From: an uncultured Thermomicrobia bacterium
GTDB lineage: Bacteria > Chloroflexota > Chloroflexia > Thermomicrobiales > JALYUS01
Assembly: GCA_937968015.1 (NCBI GenBank)
Contig: CALBSO010000059.1
Location: 15,884-79,883 of the forward strand
DNA length: 64,000 nt
Direction of reading: 5' to 3'
Shown: positions 50,497-58,953 of the stretch, one piece after another
Layout: each line of letters opens with the position of its first letter
Numbering within the stretch: position 1 is the first letter of the stretch
Notes under the pieces: generated by a model
What the model was told of the DNA's origin: nothing
The model's input: only the letters and a program-made list of their open reading frames with translations
Database searches by the model: none
Translations under genes and position numbers: made by a program

Positions 50497-51722
50497 TGGA
50501 CCTGCGTCTCTACAACACGGCATCGCGAGCGATCGAACCGTTCGCGCCCCTCGGCGAGGCGGTCGGCCTCTATGTTTGCGGCGTCACGCCGTACGACACG
50601 ACGCACATGGGGCACGCCTTTACATACGTCGTCTTCGACACGCTGACGCGGGTGCTGCGGCGCGCGGGCTGGCCCGTCACCTATGTCCAGAATGTCACCG
50701 ATATTGACGACGACATCCTCAAACGCGCCCGTGAGACGGGCAAGCAGTGGGACGAACTGGGGCGGGAGCAGACGGCGCAATACGAGGCCGATACCCGCGC
50801 CCTGAACATCGAGCCGCCGACACATTTCCTTCGCGCCACGGACGAGATTGACCAGATGATCCCGCTGATTGCGACGCTGATCGAGAAGGGGCACGCCTAT
50901 GTCGCGGACGGCAATGTCTACTTCTCCGTCGCCAGCGACCCCGACTACGGCAGCCTCAGCCGTTACAGCCGCGTAGAGATGCGCGAAATCGCGGCGGAGC
51001 GCGGCGGCAATCCGGACGATCCGCGCAAGCGCGATCCGCTCGATTTCCTCCTCTGGCGGGCGGAGCAGCCGGGCGAACCGGCATGGGACTCGCCCTGGGG
51101 AGGCGGACGCCCCGGCTGGCACATCGAGTGCTCCGCGATGGCGATGCACTTCCTCGGCCCGACGGTAGATATTCACGGAGGCGGCGCGGACCTCATCTTC
51201 CCGCATCACGAAAGCGAGATCGCCCAGTCCGAATGCGCGACGGACGTACACCCGTTCGTGCGCGTCTGGATGCACACCGCGATGGTGCGCTACGAAGGCG
51301 AGAAGATGTCCAAGTCGCTCGGCAACATGGTCTTCGTCCGTGACGCGCTGAAGCAATACGACCCGGATGCCATCCGCCTCTCCCTCCTCAATCACCACTA
51401 TCGCGCGTCGTGGGAGTATGAGGACGGTGATCCGGCCATCTTCCTGCCACTCGTCCAGCGGGCAACGGGCGCGCTCGTGCTGCCCCCCGACGGGCATGCA
51501 CCGCTCGATACCGCGCGCTTCCTCGCCACTTTCGACCGTGCGCTGGAGAACGACCTCGATACCCCCGCCGCGATTGCCGCCTTCCAGTCGCTCGTCACGG
51601 CGATGACGGACGTGGGCCGCGCCTCCGATCAATCCCGCGCCGCGCTCCGAGCGATGGCCGAGACGCTTGGGTTGCGGCTGGGATTGACCTCACCCCTCTA
51701 TCGCTCCATTGACATATCGTGA
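50496..51722 (+). CDS. MshC-like cysteine ligase / cysteinyl-tRNA synthetase homologue
   Basis: A 408-residue class I synthetase-fold protein. Zinc Cys28 is in YVCGVTPYDTTHMGHA. The HxGH motif reads MGHA, as in mycothiol ligase MshC, rather than the IGNAR of CysS. GRPGWHIECSAMAM and GGGADLIFPHHESE complete the zinc site, and the KMSKS loop is GEKMSKSLGNMV. The length is near 410 as in MshC; CysS is about 460 with a C-terminal DALR/anticodon domain, which is reduced here. It would join cysteine to GlcN-inositol or to tRNA-Cys. I favour the MshC-type enzyme but annotation pipelines may say cysS. Confidence 0.7.
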   Translation: MDLRLYNTASRAIEPFAPLGEAVGLYVCGVTPYDTTHMGHAFTYVVFDTLTRVLRRAGWPVTYVQNVTDIDDDILKRARETGKQWDELGREQTAQYEADTRALNIEPPTHFLRATDEIDQMIPLIATLIEKGHAYVADGNVYFSVASDPDYGSLSRYSRVEMREIAAERGGNPDDPRKRDPLDFLLWRAEQPGEPAWDSPWGGGRPGWHIECSAMAMHFLGPTVDIHGGGADLIFPHHESEIAQSECATDVHPFVRVWMHTAMVRYEGEKMSKSLGNMVFVRDALKQYDPDAIRLSLLNHHYRASWEYEDGDPAIFLPLVQRATGALVLPPDGHAPLDTARFLATFDRALENDLDTPAAIAAFQSLVTAMTDVGRASDQSRAALRAMAETLGLRLGLTSPLYRSIDIS

Positions 51723-51737
51723 TCGCTCTGGCATCCT
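51709..51737 (+). promoter_or_regulatory. Candidate promoter of the T-box/aspS transcript
   Basis: A perfect TTGACA (51709-51714) lies 17 bp before CATCCT (51732-51737), at the very end of the preceding gene. Transcription would start just before the T-box stem I. Confidence 0.45.
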
Positions 51738-51749
51738 CATCATGACAAG

Positions 51750-52034
51750 AGAAGACGATGCGGCGTTGATTGAGACGAGTAGGCGCGGGGCGGGTTTCAG
51801 CGAGCGGCCACCCGGTGCGAGGTCGTACCCCGACCGAACCGAAAGACACCTCCCAAGCCGCGGACGAGTAACGAGGGGTTGCACGATCACTCGTTACTCC
51901 CACGGTCGCCCCCGTTACCGGGCCGGAATGCGTCCACGCGCACTCCAAAAGGCGGTCGCCGCAAGGTGACGGCAAATTTCGGTGGCACCACGAGAACGCG
52001 CCTCGTCCGATTCGGACGGGGCGCGCTGCGTTTT
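51750..52034 (+). promoter_or_regulatory. T-box riboswitch upstream of aspS, predicted Asp specifier
   Basis: Stem I landmarks appear in order: the AGTA-type bulge (GACGAGTAGG, about 51774-51783), the distal CAGCGAGC and the apical GGTGCGAG (about 51798-51822). A specifier follows, GAC (51845-51847, then A and CCTCCCAAGC). The T-box antiterminator sequence CGGTGGCACCACG is at 51980-51992, and a terminator stem CGCGCCTCGTCCG/CGGACGGGGCGCG at 51997-52025 is followed by TTTT. Uncharged tRNA-Asp would stabilise the antiterminator and let aspS be read. A heptamer hairpin sits in the linker (51866-51899). Confidence 0.8.
51866..51899. repeat. Heptamer-repeat hairpin inside the T-box linker
   Basis: GAGTAACGAG (51866-51875) and its perfect complement (51890-51899) enclose 14 nt between stem I and the antiterminator. 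Confidence 0.75.
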
Positions 52035-52053
52035 GGTGCGCGTGGAGGTGGAC

Positions 52054-53349
52054 ATGATGGAACGCGTATTGGCGGGCGAACTCGCCCAATGTATCGGGCA
52101 GCGGGTGCGGGTCGCGGGGTGGCTCCATCAGGTGCGGGCCCTCGGTGGCGTGACGTTCGTGCTCGTGCGCGATCGGACGGGGATCGTTCAGACCGTCTTC
52201 GACCGCAACCCGGCGGAATTGACCGGGTTGCTGGCAGAGAGCGTGGTCGCGGTGACCGGCACGGTCGTCGCGGAACCGCGCGCCGCGCTCGGCGTCGAAC
52301 TGCATGATGCACAGATTGCGGTCATCACACCCGTTACCGGGGTGCTGCCATTTGAACTGAATAAGAAGGTGCTCAATCCGACGCTGGACACCCTGCTCGA
52401 TCATGCCCCAGTTGGGTTGCGCCACCCGACGAAGCAGGCGACCTTCCGGCTCGTCGCGGCGATGGGGCAGGCGCTCCGTGCGGCATTCATCGCGCGCGGC
52501 TGCACGGAAATCCACACGCCGAAACTCGTCGCGGGCGCGATCGAAGGAGGCGCGAATCTCTTTCCTGTCCAGTATTTCGACCGGCAGGCGTACCTCGCGC
52601 AAAGCCCGCAACTCTACAAGCAGATCATGGTCGGGGTCTTCGAGCGCGTCTTCGAGATTGCGCCCGTCTTCCGCGCCGAGCCGCACGCGACAACCCGTCA
52701 TCTGAACGAGTACGTCAGCGTGGACGTGGAGATCGGCTTCATCGAAGACCACCGGACAGTGATGGCATTCCTGCAATCGTCGCTTGCAGAGGCGTTCATG
52801 TCACTCGCGGAGACGCATGCGGCGGACGTTGCACTGCTCGATGTCACGATGCCAGTAATTGGGGAAATCCCCTCCATCCATTTCCGCGACGCGCTGCAAC
52901 TGATCTACGAGCGGCACGGCGAGGACGCGCGCCACGAGCCGGACCTCGCGCCGCAACACGAGCGGTGGCTGTGCGAGTGGGCGATGGAGGAATACGGCAG
53001 CCCGCTCCTCTTCGTCACGCACTACCCGACGGTCAAGCGCCCCTTCTACACGATGCCCGACCCGGCGGAACCGGCATACACGCACGGCTTCGATCTCCTC
53101 TTTCGCGGGCTGGAGGTGACGACGGGTGGGCAGCGCATCCACCGGCCGGAGCAATTACTCGCCAGTATGGCGCGATTCGGCGTGTCGCCGGAGCCATTCG
53201 GGGGCTATCTTGAGGCATTCCGCTTCGGCATGCCACCACATGGTGGGTTCGCCATCGGGCTCGAACGGCTCGTCATGCAACTGATCGGCGCGCGCAATGT
53301 CCGCGAGACGACGCTCTTTCCGCGCGACATTCACCGATTGATGCCCTGA
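52054..53349 (+). CDS. aspS: Aspartyl-tRNA synthetase, archaeal/non-discriminating type
   Basis: A 431-residue class IIb synthetase. The N-terminal OB anticodon-binding domain is RVRVAGWLHQVRALGGVTFVLVRDRTGIVQTV. The catalytic domain has GGANLFPVQYFDRQAYLAQSPQLYKQ, motif 2 FRAEPHATTRHLNEYVSVDVEI and motif 3 GFAIGLERLVMQL. It lacks the large GAD insertion of bacterial AspRS, hence the archaeal type, which often also charges tRNA-Asn. ATG52054 follows GTGGAGGTG. It is controlled by the T-box in front of it. Confidence 0.93.
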   Translation: MMERVLAGELAQCIGQRVRVAGWLHQVRALGGVTFVLVRDRTGIVQTVFDRNPAELTGLLAESVVAVTGTVVAEPRAALGVELHDAQIAVITPVTGVLPFELNKKVLNPTLDTLLDHAPVGLRHPTKQATFRLVAAMGQALRAAFIARGCTEIHTPKLVAGAIEGGANLFPVQYFDRQAYLAQSPQLYKQIMVGVFERVFEIAPVFRAEPHATTRHLNEYVSVDVEIGFIEDHRTVMAFLQSSLAEAFMSLAETHAADVALLDVTMPVIGEIPSIHFRDALQLIYERHGEDARHEPDLAPQHERWLCEWAMEEYGSPLLFVTHYPTVKRPFYTMPDPAEPAYTHGFDLLFRGLEVTTGGQRIHRPEQLLASMARFGVSPEPFGGYLEAFRFGMPPHGGFAIGLERLVMQLIGARNVRETTLFPRDIHRLMP

Positions 53350-53388
53350 TGAATGTCGCGCTGCGGTGTAATGCCGGTCCTGACTGGC

Positions 53389-54090
53389 TTATTCGCGCTG
53401 GATATGCAGGCCGCGATGGGTGCCGGGTTCGTGGGCTTCATGTGGCTCGTCCGGCTGTGGAACGGGCGCGGGTGGCGTTGGTGGAGTGCGAATCTCCTTA
53501 TGAACGATCCGTCCATCCGCATCAAGTGTGTAGAGATACGGCGTTGCGGTGGGGATTTCGAGGGAGACGATCCGCGCGGGCGTCAGCCCCTCGATCTCCT
53601 TGACGATCGCGCGCAGGCTGTTTCCATGCGCGACGACCAGCACATTTTCTCCCGCCGTGACGCGGGGCAGGATGTGGTCGCGGAAGAAGGGGAAGGCGCG
53701 GGCATCGGTATCGGCGAGGCTTTCGCCGCCCGGTGGCCGGATATCCCAGGAACGACGCCATGCATGGATCCGCTCCGCGCCGAAGCGTGCCGCCGCCTCA
53801 TCCTTATTCATCCCCGTCAGGTCGCCGTAGTCGCGTTCATTGAGCGCGGCGTCCTTCGTGATCGGAACGTCAGCGCGATCGAGCACACTGAGGATGATCG
53901 CGAGCGTTTCCTGTGCCCGCTGGAGCATCGAAGTGAAGGCGCAATCTACCGGAATATCGTGCAGAAGGTGGCCCGCACGCGTCGCCTCTCGCTGCCCCGC
54001 GCCAGTGAGCGACACATCTGTCCAGCCCGTGAAGCGATTTTCGAGATTCCACTGCGATTGCCCGTGTCGAACGAGCGCGAGATAGGCCAT
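53389..54090 (-). CDS. gpmA: 2,3-bisphosphoglycerate-dependent phosphoglycerate mutase
   Basis: A 233-residue histidine phosphatase-fold enzyme interconverting 3- and 2-phosphoglycerate. Phospho-His9 is in VRHGQSQWN, FTGWTDVSLTGAG follows, Glu85 is in LNERDYGDLTGMNKDE, and His155 in VAHGNSLRA. The final 30 residues are a Pro/His-rich tail absent from most GpmA. Start ATG54090 follows GGAGG; the longer frame upstream is repeat DNA. Tail-to-tail with aspS. Confidence 0.93.
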   Translation of the reverse strand: MAYLALVRHGQSQWNLENRFTGWTDVSLTGAGQREATRAGHLLHDIPVDCAFTSMLQRAQETLAIILSVLDRADVPITKDAALNERDYGDLTGMNKDEAAARFGAERIHAWRRSWDIRPPGGESLADTDARAFPFFRDHILPRVTAGENVLVVAHGNSLRAIVKEIEGLTPARIVSLEIPTATPYLYTLDADGRIVHKEIRTPPTPPAPVPQPDEPHEAHEPGTHRGLHIQRE

Positions 54091-54099
54091 CGGACCTCC

Positions 54100-54120
54100 G
54101 AGCAATGAGCAATGAGTAAC
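54100..54120. repeat. Heptamer repeat (AATGAGC) upstream of gpmA
   Basis: GAGCAATGAGCAATGAGTAAC, three 7-nt units, in the gap between divergent gpmA and the serine hydrolase gene. Confidence 0.6.
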
Positions 54121-54196
54121 GTGCCCCCCGCATTGACGCCGATTGCTCCCGCACATACGCTACCACCGTCACGATCGCACGGGAAACAGATGGGAC

Positions 54197-55618
54197 ATGC
54201 AGATGCAGGCACCGGACGAGATTGCAGCACGGATGCGGCGGGTCGAGGGCGCCATTATCCCGCTCGGCACGCGCCCGTCCGAAAACGCGACCGGCGTGTC
54301 CCTCACCGAGCGTATGGCGGTCTATTCCGTGCCCGGTATGAGCATTGCACTGATCCATAACGGTGAAGTGGCGTTCGCCCGTGGGTATGGCACCCGTGAT
54401 GCAGGCACTCGCACCGCGGACCTGGTGACGCCGGAAACGCTCTTTCAGGCCGCCTCGATCAGTAAGCCGGTGACGGTCGTCGGCGCGCTGCGCCTCGTCG
54501 AGCAGGGTATCCTCGATCTCGATGCAGATGTCAACGATTACCTCACTGCATGGAAAGTCCCACCGGGCGGCGCATGGCAGCCTCGTCTGACCCTCCGACA
54601 ACTCGCCAGTCACAGCGCGGGGCTGACGGTACACGGCTTCCCCGGCTACCCGCGCGACGCGGCCCAGCCGACATTGGTACAGGTGCTCGATGGCCTGCCG
54701 CCCACAAACACACCGCCAATCCGCGTGGATACGGTGCCCGGCACGCAGTTTCGCTACTCGGGTGGTGGCACGAGCATCATGCAGCAACTCCTGATGGATG
54801 TGACGGGCACGCCGTTTCCCGATCTCATGCGCGCACTCGTCCTCGATCCGCTCGGCATGACGGCGAGCGGCTACCTCCAACCATTGCCGGAATCCCGTTG
54901 GCATGAGGCCGCAACGGGGCATCGGACGGGTGGCGGTCCTGTCGCGGGGCGATGGCATGTCTACCCGGAGATGGCGGCAGCCGGCCTTTGGACGACACCG
55001 TCCGATCTCGCGCGTCTCGCAATTGCCATCCAGCGCGCCTTCGCGGGTGAACCGGATCGCATCCTGTCTCATACAATGGCGCGTGAAGTCCTCACGCCGC
55101 AGATCGCGCGCGAAACCGGCGGGCATCTCGGCTTGGGATTCATGCTCAGCGGCTCGGAGGAGCGGCGACGATTCGGACACAGCGGTGGCAATGAGGGATT
55201 CCGCTGCCTGCTGACAGCCTATCGCGAGGGCGGCTTCGGCGCGGTCGTGATGACGAACTCCGATGAGGGGATGCCGCTCATCGAGGAGATCTTCAATGCC
55301 ATCGCGCGCGAATTCGATTGGCCGGGGTATCTTCCCGTGCGGCCTCCGCCCATTGCCGTTGCGCCCACTACACTCGACCGATACACGGGCATCTATGCAC
55401 TCCGCCCCGGCTTCTTGCTCGCCGTGACGCGCGATGGGGGCGGTTTGTCAGTTCAACCGACCGGACAATCGCCACTCATCTTCGCGCCCGAATCGGAAAC
55501 AACCTTCTTTAGCGATGTTGTTGATACGAAACTGACATTCGTCACGACCGATGCGGGTGCGGTAACGGGCGTCCGCTTCCAGCAGAATGGGCAAGAGATA
55601 CTGGGCAGTAGATCATAG
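54197..55618 (+). CDS. Serine hydrolase of the class C beta-lactamase family
   Basis: A 473-residue protein. The active Ser87-x-x-Lys90 is in QAASISKPVT, the Tyr motif in FRYSGGGTSI (equivalent of YxN), and the third motif HSGGN in FGHSGGNEGF. A C-terminal beta domain of about 100 residues follows (LDRYTGIYAL...). No signal peptide is visible. Family members are esterases, D-aminopeptidases or peptidoglycan hydrolases; resistance is not implied. The start is chosen at ATG54197; an upstream TTG frame is also open. Confidence 0.85.
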   Translation: MQMQAPDEIAARMRRVEGAIIPLGTRPSENATGVSLTERMAVYSVPGMSIALIHNGEVAFARGYGTRDAGTRTADLVTPETLFQAASISKPVTVVGALRLVEQGILDLDADVNDYLTAWKVPPGGAWQPRLTLRQLASHSAGLTVHGFPGYPRDAAQPTLVQVLDGLPPTNTPPIRVDTVPGTQFRYSGGGTSIMQQLLMDVTGTPFPDLMRALVLDPLGMTASGYLQPLPESRWHEAATGHRTGGGPVAGRWHVYPEMAAAGLWTTPSDLARLAIAIQRAFAGEPDRILSHTMAREVLTPQIARETGGHLGLGFMLSGSEERRRFGHSGGNEGFRCLLTAYREGGFGAVVMTNSDEGMPLIEEIFNAIAREFDWPGYLPVRPPPIAVAPTTLDRYTGIYALRPGFLLAVTRDGGGLSVQPTGQSPLIFAPESETTFFSDVVDTKLTFVTTDAGAVTGVRFQQNGQEILGSRS

Positions 55619-55647
55619 GGACGCCCCTTGGGGAGAAGGCAGCAACC

Positions 55648-56805
55648 GTGACAGACAGAAACACCTACGCATCACTCCGCGCCCGGGTGCGGGAGTTCTG
55701 CAAAGATTTCCCGGACGACTACTGGCGCGAACTGGACCGCACGCGCTCCTACCCGGAAGCCTTCACGCGGGCGATGACCGAGACCGGGCTGCTCGGCGCG
55801 CTGATCCCAACGGAGTACGGCGGCCTCGGCATGTGCCTCGCCGAGGCGTCCGTGATCCTCGAAGAGGTGAACTACTCCGGTGGCAATGCGGGGCCCGCGC
55901 ACGCGCAGATGTACGTGATGGGCACGCTGCTGCGGTACGGCTCGGAGGCACAGAAGCGCGCATACCTGCCGAAGATCGCGCGCGGCGAATTGCGGCTGCA
56001 AGCCTTCGGTGTGACCGAGCCGGACGCGGGTTCCGACACGACGAGCCTGACGACGACCGCCGTGCGGGATGGCGACCGCTACATCGTCAATGGGCGGAAA
56101 ATCTACATCTCCCGCGTCCAGCACTCCGATTTGATGCTGCTCCTCGCCCGCACGACGCCGCTCGATCGGGTGCAGCGGAAATCGCACGGCCTCTCTGTCT
56201 TCCTCATTGACCTGCACGATGCGCTGGCGAACGGCCTGACGGTCGCGCCGATCCCAATCATGATGAACAACGAGACGAACAAACTGACCTTCGACAATGT
56301 GCCGATCCCGGCGAGTAGCCTGATCGGCGAGGAGGGGCGCGGCTTCCGTTACATCCTCGACGGCATGAATGCCGAGCGCATCCTGATCGCCGCCGAGTGT
56401 ATCGGCGATGGCCACTGGTTCGTCGAGCGTGCGACGCGACGGGCGCAGGAGCGCGCAGTCTTCGGCCGCCAGATCGGGCAAAACCAGGGCGTCCAGTTCC
56501 CGATCGCGCGAGCGCACGTCAATGTCGAGGCGGCGGACCTGATGCGCTTCCGAGCGGCGGAGAAATTCGATCGGGGCGAGCCGTGTGGCGCGGAGGCGAA
56601 TATGGCGAAACTGCTGGCAGCGGACGCCTCGTGGGAGGCGGCGAACGTCGCCTTGCAAACCTACGGCGGCTACGGCTTCGCCGCCGAATACGATATCGAG
56701 CGCAAATTCCGCGAGACGCGGCTCTACCAGGTCGCGCCGCTCTCCACAAATCTCATCCTCTCGTACGTCGCCGAGCATGTGCTCGGCTTACCGAGGTCAT
56801 ACTGA
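55648..56805 (+). CDS. Acyl-CoA dehydrogenase
   Basis: A 385-residue flavoprotein: the N-domain with ETGLLGALIPTEYGGLGM, the middle domain FGVTEPDAGSDTTSL and INGRKIYIS-like FAD loop, and the C-domain ending QTYGGYGFAAEYDIERKFRETRLYQVAPLSTNLIL. It starts with GTG55648. It overlaps the CaiB gene (TGATG), starting a five-gene CoA-acid cluster. The substrate could be a branched or C5 acyl-CoA such as 2-methylsuccinyl- or isovaleryl-CoA, judged only from its neighbours. Confidence 0.88.
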   Translation: MTDRNTYASLRARVREFCKDFPDDYWRELDRTRSYPEAFTRAMTETGLLGALIPTEYGGLGMCLAEASVILEEVNYSGGNAGPAHAQMYVMGTLLRYGSEAQKRAYLPKIARGELRLQAFGVTEPDAGSDTTSLTTTAVRDGDRYIVNGRKIYISRVQHSDLMLLLARTTPLDRVQRKSHGLSVFLIDLHDALANGLTVAPIPIMMNNETNKLTFDNVPIPASSLIGEEGRGFRYILDGMNAERILIAAECIGDGHWFVERATRRAQERAVFGRQIGQNQGVQFPIARAHVNVEAADLMRFRAAEKFDRGEPCGAEANMAKLLAADASWEAANVALQTYGGYGFAAEYDIERKFRETRLYQVAPLSTNLILSYVAEHVLGLPRSY

Positions 56806-57983
56806 TGCTGCCGCTGGAAGGGATCACCGTCGTCGCCTTGGAGCAGGCCGTCGCGGTGCCGTTCGCGACACGGCAACTGGCCGATCTCGGCGCGCGGGTG
56901 ATCAAGATCGAGCGCGTCGGCGGGGGCGATTTCGCCCGGCAGTACGAGTCTGCCGTCCGGGGGATGAGCGCGCACTTCGTCTGGCTCAATCGCTCGAAGG
57001 AATCGCTCGCCCTCGACATGAAGCAGCCCGCAGCGCAGCGGATCGTCCACCAACTGCTCGAAACGGCGGACGTCTTCATCCAGAACTTCGCCCCCGGCGC
57101 GGCAGAACGGCTCGGCTTCGGCGCGGCATCACTGCACGAGCGCTATCCCCGCCTGATTATCTGCGACCTCTCCGGCTACGGCTCGTCCGGCCCATATCGC
57201 GACAAGAAGGCGTACGATCTGCTCGTCCAATGCGAAACGGGCGTCGTCTCCGTCACCGGCACGCCGGAGGCGCCATCGAAAGCGGGGATCGCCGTCGCGG
57301 ACCTCGCGGGTGGCATGTATGCATACTCCGGCATCCTCACCGCCCTGATCCAGCGCGGGCGGACGGGCGAGGGGACGACGCTCGAAATCTCGCTCTTCGA
57401 CGGACTGGCGGAGTGGATGGGCTACCCGGCATACTTCACCAAATATGGCGGTGCGCCGCCCACCCGCACCGGTGCGAGCCACGCGACGATCGCGCCGTAC
57501 GGCCCCTTCACGATAGGCGATGGCGGCACCATCTTTCTCGGCATCCAGAACGAGCGCGAATGGGCGAAGTTCTGCGCCGACGTGCTCCAACAGCCCGAAA
57601 TCGCCACCGATCCGCGTTTCGCCACCGGCCCTGCCCGTGTCGCGCACCGGGCGGAATTGCATGACGTTATCAAGAGCGTCTTCGGCACACTGACGAGCGC
57701 GCACGTCGTGGCGCGACTTGAGGCGGCGGGGATCGCCAACGCGCGGCTGAATTCCGTCCAGGAATTCCTCGACCATCCGCAACTCGCATCGCGGGATCGC
57801 TGGCAGGAGGTGGCCTCTCCCGTCGGCACGCTCCACATGCTCAAGCCGCCCGTTATCATGGCAGATGTCGAACCGCGTATGGACCCAATCCCGTTCGTCG
57901 GGGAGCATACCGAGGCAATTCTGCGCGCGCTCGGCTATGATGAAACGCGCATCGCGCAGTTGCGTGCGGAACACGTCATTTAG
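56805..57983 (+). CDS. CaiB/BaiF family (type III) CoA-transferase
   Basis: A 392-residue enzyme moving CoA between carboxylic acids. LEGITVVALEQAVAVPFATRQLADLGARVIKIE is the conserved Rossmann start. LNRSKESLALDMK, FIQNFAPGAAERLGF and DLSGYGSSGPYRDKKAYDLLVQ follow; the last carries the region of the catalytic Asp. The small domain is complete. Translationally coupled to the acyl-CoA dehydrogenase. It probably activates the acid handled by the next genes. Confidence 0.88.
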   Translation: MLPLEGITVVALEQAVAVPFATRQLADLGARVIKIERVGGGDFARQYESAVRGMSAHFVWLNRSKESLALDMKQPAAQRIVHQLLETADVFIQNFAPGAAERLGFGAASLHERYPRLIICDLSGYGSSGPYRDKKAYDLLVQCETGVVSVTGTPEAPSKAGIAVADLAGGMYAYSGILTALIQRGRTGEGTTLEISLFDGLAEWMGYPAYFTKYGGAPPTRTGASHATIAPYGPFTIGDGGTIFLGIQNEREWAKFCADVLQQPEIATDPRFATGPARVAHRAELHDVIKSVFGTLTSAHVVARLEAAGIANARLNSVQEFLDHPQLASRDRWQEVASPVGTLHMLKPPVIMADVEPRMDPIPFVGEHTEAILRALGYDETRIAQLRAEHVI

Positions 57984-58003
57984 CGGAGATTCGGAGGGTT
58001 GCA

Positions 58004-58294
58004 ATGGCGGCATATGTGATCGCACAAGTGGATATCAACGATCCCGAGCGGTACGTCGAGTACCGTAAGATGGTCCCGGCTTCAGTGGAGACGTACGGCG
58101 GCAAATTTATCGCGCGGGGCGGCACGGCGGAAGTCCTTGAGGGCGAGAAGCAATTGCCACAGCGGTTGGTGATTATCGAGTTTGAGAGCATGGAGCGGGC
58201 AAAAGCATGGTGGGCGTCCGAGGAATATCGCGAGGCAAAGGCATTGCGGCAGGCGACTTCCAACGGCACGTTGTTTCTGATAGATGGGACGTAG
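58004..58294 (+). CDS. DUF1330 protein
   Basis: A 96-residue dimeric alpha/beta-barrel-like protein: AAYVIAQVDINDPERYVEYRKMVPASVETYGGKFIARGG and VIIEFESMERAKAWWASEEYREAKALRQ are the full DUF1330 signature. It lies 20 bp after the CoA-transferase with GGAGG. The family function is unknown; a small accessory or isomerase-like role in the CoA cluster is only a guess. Confidence 0.88.
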   Translation: MAAYVIAQVDINDPERYVEYRKMVPASVETYGGKFIARGGTAEVLEGEKQLPQRLVIIEFESMERAKAWWASEEYREAKALRQATSNGTLFLIDGT

Positions 58295-58320
58295 GGCGTA
58301 AAAGGGGGTGAGGTCGTCCG

Positions 58321-58836
58321 GTGGTAGGCAAAGAGGGTTGGCGTGGCCGGTTCTTCGAGGATTTCGCGGTCGGCGATCTCTATCAGCATCCGCTGGGGCG
58401 GACGGTGACGACGACCGATAATATCTGGTTCACGCTGCTCACGCAGAACACCGCGCCGATCCACTTCGACCACCATTACGCGGCGCAGACAGAGTTCGGT
58501 AAGCCGCTCGTGGACTCGACGTTCACGCTCGCGCTCGTCACCGGCCAGAGCGTGACGGACATTTCGCAAAATGTGATGGCGAATCTTGGCTGGGATGAGG
58601 TGCGGCTTCCCAACCCGGTCTTCGAGGGGGACACGATCTACTCTCAATCCGAGGTGCTTTCTGTGCGGGAATCGCAATCCCGCCCGAACGTCGGCATCGT
58701 GACCGTGAAGACCACCGGCTACAATCAGGATGGCACCGTCGTCATCATCTTCAACCGGACAGTGATGGTCTACAAACGCGGTATGGCCCCCGTCATCCCC
58801 CGCCTCGGCCCGCGCAACGAGGGGAACGACGATTGA
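58321..58836 (+). CDS. MaoC-like (hotdog) dehydratase
   Basis: A 171-residue single-hotdog enoyl-CoA hydratase 2. GRFFEDFAVGDLYQHPLGRTVTTTDNIWFTLLT is the MaoC start. The hydratase motif is NTAPIHFDHHYAAQTEFGKPLVDSTFT with catalytic Asp/His. GTG58321. Between CaiB and CitE it is best read as hydrating itaconyl- or mesaconyl-CoA to citramalyl-CoA, as in known itaconate pathways; inference from context. Confidence 0.85.
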   Translation: MVGKEGWRGRFFEDFAVGDLYQHPLGRTVTTTDNIWFTLLTQNTAPIHFDHHYAAQTEFGKPLVDSTFTLALVTGQSVTDISQNVMANLGWDEVRLPNPVFEGDTIYSQSEVLSVRESQSRPNVGIVTVKTTGYNQDGTVVIIFNRTVMVYKRGMAPVIPRLGPRNEGNDD

Positions 58837-58936
58837 ACCACATGCTGCCCAGAGGGCGCCCGACAGAGAAACACGGAGAGAAAAGAAGAGGTTACTCTTC
58901 TCCTCTTTCCTTCGGGCTCTTCGTGCCTCTGTGGTT
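58836..58936. repeat. Inverted-end repeat element (family C) containing the family B core
   Basis: AACCACA (58836-58842) and TGTGGTT (58930-58936) are inverted ends. Inside are TGCCCAGAGGGCGCCCG (58846-58862) and a GAAGAGG/CCTCTTT-type stem. It fills the MaoC-CitE gap. Confidence 0.6.
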
Positions 58937-58953
58937 AGAAGGAGTTTCTCCCT

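Noticed and set aside
7561..51722. A complete mycothiol or bacillithiol pathway
   Set aside because: Only a PIG-L-type deacetylase and an MshC-like ligase are seen, 43 kb apart, with no glycosyltransferase or acetyltransferase partner in the window.
54197..55618. Class C beta-lactamase as an antibiotic-resistance gene
   Set aside because: The motifs are those of the wider serine hydrolase family, there is no signal peptide, and the extra C-terminal domain is typical of non-resistance esterases/peptidases.
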